64,000 nt of DNA from Lasiosphaeria ovina. Its lineage: Eukaryota; Ascomycota; Sordariomycetes; Sordariales; Lasiosphaeriaceae. The stretch is from assembly GCA_033439765.1 (NCBI GenBank), contig JAULSN010000006.1, positions 3,410,001-3,474,000 of the forward strand, in the 5' to 3' direction. The position numbers were made by a program, and so were the translations under genes. This document shows positions 57,030 to 64,000 of this stretch, one piece after another. How positions within the stretch are numbered: position 1 is the stretch's first letter; every line of letters begins with the position of its first letter. Below the pieces are notes generated by a model that was not told the DNA's origin, made no database searches, and worked only from the letters and a program-made list of their open reading frames with translations.

Positions 57030-58129
57030 AGGCAGTTAGTGTTCCCATTTCCGCAAACGAGCCTGAACAGGATGTCTACTTGCACGGGACCAAGAGGAAG
57101 CGGCTGCCAATTTGCCCCACATGCACCGCAGACAGGTCCGAACGCAATTATTCCAGTAACGAAGAATTTGCGGGCTTCTTTGACAAAACTCTAGCAGAGC
57201 GCTCAGAATGCGATACCCAGGCAAAGGAGCTAGCGGGCGGTAATGTTGTGTCTCTCAACATCCAAGGAGCTACACGGTTTATGCCGTCAATTCCGCCTCA
57301 AGTCTCTAGAACTCAAGCAAGAGACATTCGCAATGGCGGCAGCCATCTACGGGCCCCTGTCGCCAGTGGCGTTATTCAAAGACCAGATTTGGGATTGAAT
57401 GGACGGGAAGCAGCCGCTATATACGTATCTGATGATCCGGGTACGCGGCATTGACACATCTAGACTTCATCCTGGCGAATGGCTATCCCGAGAACTCGGC
57501 CGAGAACTTTGTGTGGCGCAAAGCCTTGGTCACAGATTTAGCACGGTATGTGAGGGCCCATTGCCAAATCACTGACTGAGTCTCAACTCTTTGTCATGAC
57601 TGAACTCTTTAGCTTCTTCGCTCGTTCCTGGAAATCCCCTCAGTAGGTCGACCGAGTTTACCGCACTAACATGCGTCAAAGATACGCCGCGGAGTTATGA
57701 CTGCTACTTTCTGCCTTTCTAGGCCGCTTCACTTCCATAGTCCAGAACTGCATCGACTCACTGGACGCAATGTTTTCATTGCCCATGGTACTTCTCCACC
57801 ACGACATTGGCGACGCTAATATAATGGTCGACGAGAAATCGTGCCACCTTGTCGGCGTCGTCGACTGGGCAGAAGCTGAAAGCTGCCCCTTCTGTCTGAA
57901 CCTCTATACCCTCCAGGCTTTGATGGGCAAGCTGCACCTCAAAAACGGCTGGACTTTGTACGACGACCACGGTGCTCTGCAAGACGTTTTCTGGGATACT
58001 TTGGAGCAGGAGGTGGAGGGCTTGTCCGAGGAAACCATCCGCACGGTCAAGAATGCAAGGATCACAGGCTGCTACTCGACAAGGGTTTCACCAGTCGTCT
58101 GGCAAAAGACTGAAGGCCTCCGCCTATAG
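57030..58129 (+). pseudogene. decayed aminoglycoside-phosphotransferase-like (APH) gene
   Basis: Remains of a fungal APH-family (choline/aminoglycoside kinase fold) gene. Recognisable fragments appear in order but in different frames: EFAGFFDKTLAERSECDTQA (about 57160), YTVYA (57271), QFRLKSLELKQETF (57288), GKQPLYTYLMIRVRGI (about 57404), HLDFILANGYPENSAENF (about 57460), FFARSWKSPQ (after a probable intron), and the catalytic VLLHHDIGDANIMVD with GVVDWAEAES near 57785-57880. Defects: stops at 57395 (TGA), 57644 (TAG) and 57698 (TGA), plus frame changes near 57268, 57286 and 57453. The last 119 codons remain open and retain the catalytic loop, but the N-lobe cannot be translated. At least two of the stops could arise by single C-to-T changes. 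Confidence 0.8.
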
Positions 58130-58694
58130 GCGATGACGAAAATGGGCGATATAGCAGCTCTGGTTGGACGGGTTTCTTATAACTCAGATACAAAGTTTCA
58201 GGATCTCAAGTGTGTGAGAGTATTCAGGAGATAGGAGTTTTGTCTGCCCAACTCGAAACAGGCGAAATATGGAGAAAGTCATGGGATGGGATGCAATCGA
58301 TTCAGCATTCGAGCGAGTCTCGACGCAGGCGAAGCTAGTACAGGGCTCATCACTGGGAAGTTAAAAATCCTTTCACAGTAGCTCGGATTCTAGCCCAACT
58401 GGGTTTGCCTTTAGCCTAGCATGATCTGAGACATGAAAGCTATGAGCTCGGAAGACGATTCCTGAACCACACCAGTCGTGGCCGACCAGGCACCCACGGG
58501 GAATCAGCGCAAGGGAAGTCGGCTTTTATAACGAATTCCTCTTAACTCTTTGATAAAGAACAGAGTGGGTACGGTATCAAATAACTATCTAGGTACCTAA
58601 CCCCTCTTGATTTGAATCAAAGCCACTTGACCATCGGCTTTGAGTTTGATAGAAAGCGCAGCCCTGGAAGCAACTAGCAAAGACCCAGACCTAG
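58130..58694. other. convergent intergenic spacer
   Basis: Nothing recognised between the pseudogene and the 3' end of the MFS gene. Confidence 0.55.
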
Positions 58695-60345
58695 TTAAAG
58701 TATAAAGAAGACACTAGGTAGCTTCGACCAGTGCAAAAGCCTATCCCATCTCCACAGCAACGCGCTGCCCAGAACGGACGAAAGGCCCGTGAAGACAATT
58801 AGCGGGCCGTACGACGTGCCGTAGCCAAACGGCGTGCCCACGGAGCCGGCCAAGGCGCCGGCCTTGAGCAGCGGGACACCGGCGAGCCCGCCGCTGACGT
58901 AGCCGATGCCCCTGGCGCCGTTGAGCAGGCCGTACAGCATGCCCGTGTCGATGGCCTCGTTGCAGCGGGCGGCCTCCCGCTCAAGTTCGTTGATGACGCC
59001 GCCCCAGGTGGCGCTGTAGCCGCCGGCGAAGAAGCCAAAGGTGACGGAGAAGAGCACCAGCAGCGCCATGCTGCCCTGCGACGTCAGGCCCCAGAGCAGT
59101 AGCGCCGACAGCGCCGAGCTGACGGCCGAGATGGACGTCACGGCGGTCGCCGACAGCGGGAAGCGCTTGTTGTCGCTCAGGTAGCCGAAGAAGGACGACG
59201 ACACGATGCCCGGGATGTTGAACAGCGTGAGCAGCAGCGTGGCCGACGTCTGCGATAGCAGCGCCACCTCGTGCGCGTACGTGTTGAGGTAAGTTTGCGG
59301 GATGCCGTAGCCCGAGCTCTGGAACACGATGGCCACGCTGTAGGTGTAGAACGTGCGGTGCTTGAGAAAGTGCCAAGGGATCCTCCTCGCACGGTGCGCG
59401 CTGCCCTCGCTGGCGGGAGGCGGCGGCAGGAGGCTCGTGGGCGGCGTGGGCACCAAGAAGACGACGGCGAGGATGCTGGTCCCAGCCGCAAGCGCCGTCC
59501 AGACCCGCAGCGCGGTGCGGAAGCCATAGCGGTCGAGCAGCACGCGCAGCAGGAACGGGCAGGCCGAGCCCACGATGTTCTTGCACGACAGCACAATGCC
59601 GTAGGCCACAGCTCGGTTGCCGGTGTGGAACCACTCGCCCAGAGACAGCGTTGTCGGGCTGTAGATGAGCGCGCAGCCCAGTGCGGCCAGCACGCCCTGG
59701 GTTGCCACGAGATGCCTATTATGCATGTGCATTCACATCAGCAATTTCTCCCTCATCCTGGCCCGTTGTTCAGGCCCAGAACGGCGCCGAAAGAGGTGCC
59801 ATAGCCCCTGAACCCCTGGAACCTGCAGGACCCGGATACGCACCAAACATGGGTGCTGAAAGAGGATACCAGAAAGCTGATGCACGTCAAGAAGATGCCG
59901 AACAGAGCGGCCGCCTGGCGCCAGCGGGCCCAGCGGCGGGTGAACAGGGCAAAGAGGAAGGGCATGGACAGGTACATGACGCCGCTGGATGTCGTGCCGA
60001 TGACGCCCGTGACGTCCTGGCTGCCGTCGAGCGTCCAGTTGCCCGAGTAGTACTCCTGGAGGACGCCATAGCTCATGGCAAAGCCTGCTCGTCCCGCTTG
60101 CGTGAGTGGAGCTGTCCTCGGAGAGCAGGGTGATGGTACATGTTGTTGACCGTACCCCAGATCGGCAGCTGCAGTATTGCAGATCCGACGAGAACGCAGA
60201 CCCTCTTCCGTCCCATTTCCAACTGTCTTGCTGGCTGCGCGTCGTCGACACTGGGCGTGGCTCGCTCCGGGTCATGCGGCGGGTTTCGTGCGCCGACGTC
60301 GGACCTGACAGACTCCCGAAGAGAAATGCTCTCCAGGCCTGCCAT
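58695..60345 (-). CDS. MFS transporter, monocarboxylate (MCT/Mch) type
   Basis: 12-TM carrier resembling fungal monocarboxylate porter homologs. Exons 60345-60156, 60084-59844 and 59715-58695, 483 aa. TM1 starts VCVLVGSAILQLPIWGFAMSYG, with splicing completing WGF, and is followed by VLQEYYSGNWTLDG, a pattern typical of this family. TM2-TM4 follow, and VLAALGCALIYSPTTLSLGEWF matches the conserved MCT helix 4-5 region. Arg-containing FNIPGIVSSSFFGYLSDNKRFP is the loop 8-9 segment. The N-terminal 50 residues are cytosolic. An internal Met at 59732 is not the start because upstream exons restore the first helices. Substrate unknown; neighbours give no hint. Confidence 0.85.
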
Positions 60346-60765
60346 TCTGGAACCGGGTGGTTTTGGGTAGTTATTGCAAAAAGCTTCGACGACGAGCGGA
60401 AAAATCCCTATAGGGCATCCTCGCTTTTATAGTATAGCACATGCGAGCAATGACGTTTGAAGAGAATGACATGCACGCCCTTCATCCCTTGTAAGAGACG
60501 GAATGTTGCCGATTATTGCCGTTCTTGGCAAGGTTCGTTACGTCAAAATAGCGGCAAATGGTGTGTTGGACTAACAAGCGTAGACGCTGATGCTGAAAAG
60601 CGTCGTACTAGTTTACAATAAAACCGTCAGGATAACTTTATACAATCGCTTCCGAGTAGGGTGTTTCCGCCTCGAAATAGACAGTCTGCAGCTGCCATAA
60701 AGCGACACGAAGCTGCATTGCCTCCTCAACAATACGCTCCAAGAAGACATGACGGATCATACCTG
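60346..60765. other. intergenic spacer
   Basis: 420 bp between the start of the MFS gene and the stop of dynactin p62, both on the minus strand. Nothing recognised. Confidence 0.6.
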
Positions 60766-62627
60766 CTATGACTGGCTGACTCGGCCGAGCCCGAGGACAC
60801 ACCAATACGCCAGCTCGCGCTTCTCCCTGCCTTCCTTATCCTTATTCGGAGCGGAGCCAATCTCGTCGCCGGCCGCGTCGGCCTCCCACTCGACGCGCAC
60901 AAACATGGGTATCTCCAACAGGTCCTCGTCTTCGCGGAGGGGCCCCGTATCCACCTCCTGCCCTCCGGTGGGGTTCGTCAAAGCCAGCAGGTCCAACCGC
61001 AGAGAGGCCGGGACAACCTCGATGACGAGACTGACCCAGTTGCGACCCCTTTCCCAGATCTTACCTGCCTCTGCTTGGTGGGGGCCATCCTCGCCTCTAC
61101 GCCGCCTCTTGTCCTTATCGCCGTCCTTGAGCGCCTCGTCCCACACATCTGTGTTTGCGTCAATCTCAAACTGCGGACAAAGGACCGTCACCTTACTGGC
61201 GAACCTGCCCGGAGTCTTTGCCGGAGTCGCCAGCGTGACCTTTACTGTCTCGAAGATGGGGTTCTTAAACGTGAGCAGAAATTGTACCGGCTTGAGCGGC
61301 TGCAGCGTGTCCGACGGTGCTCCTGGGCTCGCCTCGGGCGTGTTTAGAGGTCGGATCGTGATGCTGGGGATGTAGCTACCGGCCACCAGCCGTATGCGGA
61401 ACCGTGTTGCCTGGACCTTTGCTTCGGGCTTGCTGATGATGTGTCGGCAGATTGGACATCGCTTCGAGCGTTTCGTCCGCAGCAGGTAGGGTATGGGCCG
61501 GAGCTCGGACGTGAAGCGGCCGCGGCCGTGAAGAGGCGCTTCGCCCAAGTTGGGCGTCTGGTTCGAGATCTGCTCTGCCGAGACGGTGGCGTCGTAGCCT
61601 TCCTCCTGCAGCTTCTCGATGGCCCCGGACTCGTCCAGGTTGGCGATCTTGAGGCCCTCGTCGCTATCGAGGGCCTCCCTCATCGTGCCAATCCGTAACT
61701 TCGACCTCTTATCGTGTAGGCTACCGCCGGTGTAGATGCTCATGATGCGCGACAGCGAGCTAGGCGACGCGAATCCCATGTCGCCCAACGAGGAGAGCCC
61801 GTTTCCGCCCGAGCTCGAATCGGCCAGCTGGTTTTGGTAAAAGGCCTTGAGATTTGCAAACTGCGTGTCCACGTCCAAGTCCCGGCCGTCGACGGCAGCC
61901 TCGGCGGTCCTTGTTGCCGGCCCGCCACCTTGTAACAAGTCTTTCCGCCGCTCCTTACGCTCCTTAGCCGTCAGTCTCGTGGTGCCGCCATTTCGCAACT
62001 TTGCTAGCTGTGCGTGAATGCCGTTGGACTTGTCGAACTTGATACCGATCTCGGTCGAGCTCCAGTTGCAGTAGGAGCAGGTCAATATGTAGGGACCCGA
62101 ATGGGGTGCGGCTGAGTTGTCTGGGGCGGCCAGCAGGTTCGGGTCGGGGTGGGATTCGAGACTCGTAGTCGCGAGGGGTCCAATGCACACAGGGCACTGA
62201 AAGCAACTGCGCGTGCACCTGATGCGCCAGAGGCGAGTCTGTCAGCGGGCTTGCCATTAGGGGGGGGGGGGGGGGGGGGCAGAAGGTTGAGGCTGACGTA
62301 GGGATGGGGAACCGACCTGTTTCCCTCGCTCTTGAGATTGCTGCTGGGCACCTCAAACAGGCAGCATGGGCAGTAGAAGGTCACGATTTCCTCGGCGACA
62401 CAGCGGGGGCAGCGGATCTGCTGGCAGTCCTCGCAGTACAGCAGATACTCGAGAGGGTACAGGCTGTAGTTGGAGCGCGGGGCGCGGGGGTCGAATGCGC
62501 GATCTTCGTCGTCAGCGTCGGGCTCGGCGCCTGCGCCGGCACCAGAGCTCCCATCCGCGGGCCGGCCCAGCGTCGAAGGCTCTGAGCAAGGACATTGGAA
62601 GAATGTGTACGGGGTCAGCGGCGCCAT
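60766..62627 (-). CDS. dynactin subunit p62 (DCTN4 family)
   Basis: Pointed-end subunit of the dynactin complex, needed for dynein-driven nuclear and vesicle transport along microtubules; the Neurospora ropy class includes this gene. Exons 62627-62317 and 62218-60766 (98-nt intron), 587 aa. The N-terminal zinc region has YTFFQCPCSEPS, LLYCEDCQQIRCPRC, FYCPCCLFEVPSSN and, completed by splicing, CTRSCFQCPVC. Then CSYCNWSSTEIGIKFDKSNG, the classical p62 motif. A basic block KERKERRKDLL, a SPSSLSRIMSIY segment and LRTKRSKRCPICRHIISKPE follow, before the beta-rich C-terminal half. The start at 62627 begins directly with MAPLTPYTFFQCPC; an upstream in-frame Met at 62741 is unlikely. Confidence 0.92.
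62263..62279. repeat. mononucleotide G run in dynactin intron
   Basis: A run of about 16-18 G lies inside the 98-nt intron, so length slippage would not affect the protein. Its exact length is prone to sequencing error. Confidence 0.8.
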
Positions 62628-64000
62628 TCTGGGTACCGCATTCCTGACTATGCAGGAGAGGCCGGAAGAGGTTGCGTAGCAAGCTGCTTTCGACGATGCC
62701 TTAAACTGATGATTGCCAGTGATTGGTGCTCCAAGCTCCAAGCTCGCGGAGAGCTTAACGCGTTCAGCGGGTGCCCAAACGCAGCACGACGGCCACTAAC
62801 CCTAACCCAGACCCGTCGCAGCCGCAGTCGCATTTTCCGTCTTCAGTTTCCTAACCCGTCGGTCGACCAAACCTGTACGATTCACGAAGGTACGGAGTAC
62901 TTCGTACCGTACTCCGCACCGTACAGAAAGCCTTTCTGTAGTCCGGAGTGTTTGAGACAAAATTCAACAAATTCCGGCGTTCCCAACGCCCGGCAAAGAT
63001 GTATAAATCCGACCATGGTCGAAGGCGATGTCGGTTGCGGTGGTTTACTGACCCGGTAATCTTTCCACCCACACCCGAAATTCCAAGTCCGACTTAGAAG
63101 GCCTCCGAGTTCCAGGCAAAGCTTGCTGCAAACTGAGGGCGCATGTGCATCTATACGTACTACCCAAGAACTACAAATACCGACATCATCTGCTTATCTA
63201 ACCGGTAGCGTCTGGGAACTTTTGAACTTTGCATCATGTTAAATTCGGCAGTATTCTGTCTCCAAATCCCGAGGGGGTACGGAGAAGCCCCGTCGGAACG
63301 TCAGTGGCTCAAATATGGAATCTGTTGTCGCCTCAAACAACTGGATCGGCATTGCCTGGCGCGCAGCGCGCGCGTCGCACCGTTCACGTCAAGTTCCATT
63401 CTCGGCCATCTCGACCCAGTGTCCGTTTTCGTCCAATCCGAAGCCTCCAGGTTGACTGTCTGGCGCCATCCATCCCGCGATAGCCTGTACTGTACCTTCG
63501 ATATTTGGCTCCAAGAGGCGCCGCCCATGTGGGCGGAGTCAGACCACCCAGTGGCTGGCCTTGGGGGATTTCGTCAATGCCAAAGCTTGGCCGCTTGTTG
63601 GAGCGCCTTGGAATTGTCTTCAATCGGGACCAAGTGCATCATGCACCGGCGACTACGAGCAGAGGAGAGGTGACAGAGCCCTCCATGTATTCACGGGTAG
63701 GCTGGATGAAGAGTGAGGTTATCGCTGACCTCTGTCGGAAGTTGATGGACTGGAGGAGCTTGGCCGAGCATCAGGAATTGCATGATAGTCTGGTCGGATG
63801 CAGACGATGGTAAACTGGAGAGCTGCAACCTAAACTTTCGGCAACTCCCCAAAGCTCCGGCGCCACGATAAAGTCTCCCCTCAATCTTAGAACGCGGCGG
63901 GCGGCACTGGCACTCTCCCCTGGACCCCCCACATGCTCAACGACTGTCTTTGTCTGAAGATTGTGATGGCATGTCCACTGGGTGCATATTTCAGCTCTGA
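62628..64000. other. right-end intergenic region
   Basis: No gene recognised. It holds two adjacent palindromes at 62889-62940 and two copies of CCTAAC at about 62799. ORFs of up to 154 codons have no family features. Confidence 0.5.
62889..62940. repeat. two adjacent palindromes upstream of dynactin p62
   Basis: CGGAGTAC (62893-62900) and GTACTCCG (62909-62916) are perfect inverted arms around an 8-bp loop; the arms extend to 12 bp with one mismatch. Directly after, ACAGAAAG and CTTTCTGT flank the centre of a second palindrome at about 62923-62939. Confidence 0.8.

Noticed and set aside
57770..58129. 119-codon open frame called as a functional gene
   Set aside because: It encodes only the C-lobe of an APH kinase. 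Upstream fragments of the same gene are broken by stops and frame changes, so it is part of the pseudogene.
62795..62812. telomere-like CCTAACCCTAACCC
   Set aside because: Only two units and flanked by ordinary genes, so it is not a telomere end; probably chance or a tiny interstitial relic.

Overview
The window is nuclear DNA of a filamentous ascomycete (Pezizomycotina, most likely a Sordariomycete). The reasons are dense genes with many 50-230 nt introns bearing GT..CTAAC/CTGAC..AG signals, strong GC bias in coding sequence, AT-richer spacers, and typical fungal families: a Zn2Cys6 regulator, DUF1996, Cupin_5/DUF985, a nor-1-type ketoreductase, and DHA1, allantoate/pantothenate-type and monocarboxylate-type MFS carriers. 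No bacterial operon, CRISPR array, rRNA or tRNA gene was recognised. Gene models were assembled by hand; in nearly every multi-exon model the exon lengths sum to a multiple of three and the junction codons restore family motifs.

Layout. 0-8 kb: a truncated MFS carrier, a BTB protein and a fructosamine-3-kinase. 8.6-17 kb: a DHA1 MFS exporter, two divergent DUF985 cupin paralogs (one with a secretion signal), a seven-helix-like membrane protein and a protein kinase. 18-25 kb: an acidic hypothetical protein, twinfilin and a Zn2Cys6 regulator. 26-33.6 kb: a membrane-anchored pepsin-fold protein lacking both catalytic aspartates, a secreted DUF1996 protein, a small membrane protein and a short-chain ketoreductase. 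34-38 kb: a calpain with a long acidic repeat tail. 38-43.5 kb: a large gene-poor stretch. 43.5-51 kb: an Asp-rich hypothetical protein, an atypical SDR, a pseudokinase-like protein and a class I glutamine amidotransferase. 52-63 kb: ribosomal protein eS7 head-to-head with a DUF7704 protein, a zinc alcohol dehydrogenase, a decayed phosphotransferase pseudogene, a monocarboxylate-type MFS protein and dynactin p62.

The genes do not form one obvious pathway: housekeeping genes (eS7, twinfilin, dynactin p62, calpain) alternate with accessory ones. The most unusual signals are the pseudo-protease with symmetric DTG-to-SP(S/G) replacements, a pseudokinase that keeps the APE and DxWSxG regions but has lost its catalytic motifs, two introns of the Zn2Cys6 gene bounded by exact direct repeats, a phosphotransferase pseudogene whose stops look like C-to-T (RIP-type) changes, and a nested inverted-repeat element near 18.1 kb.
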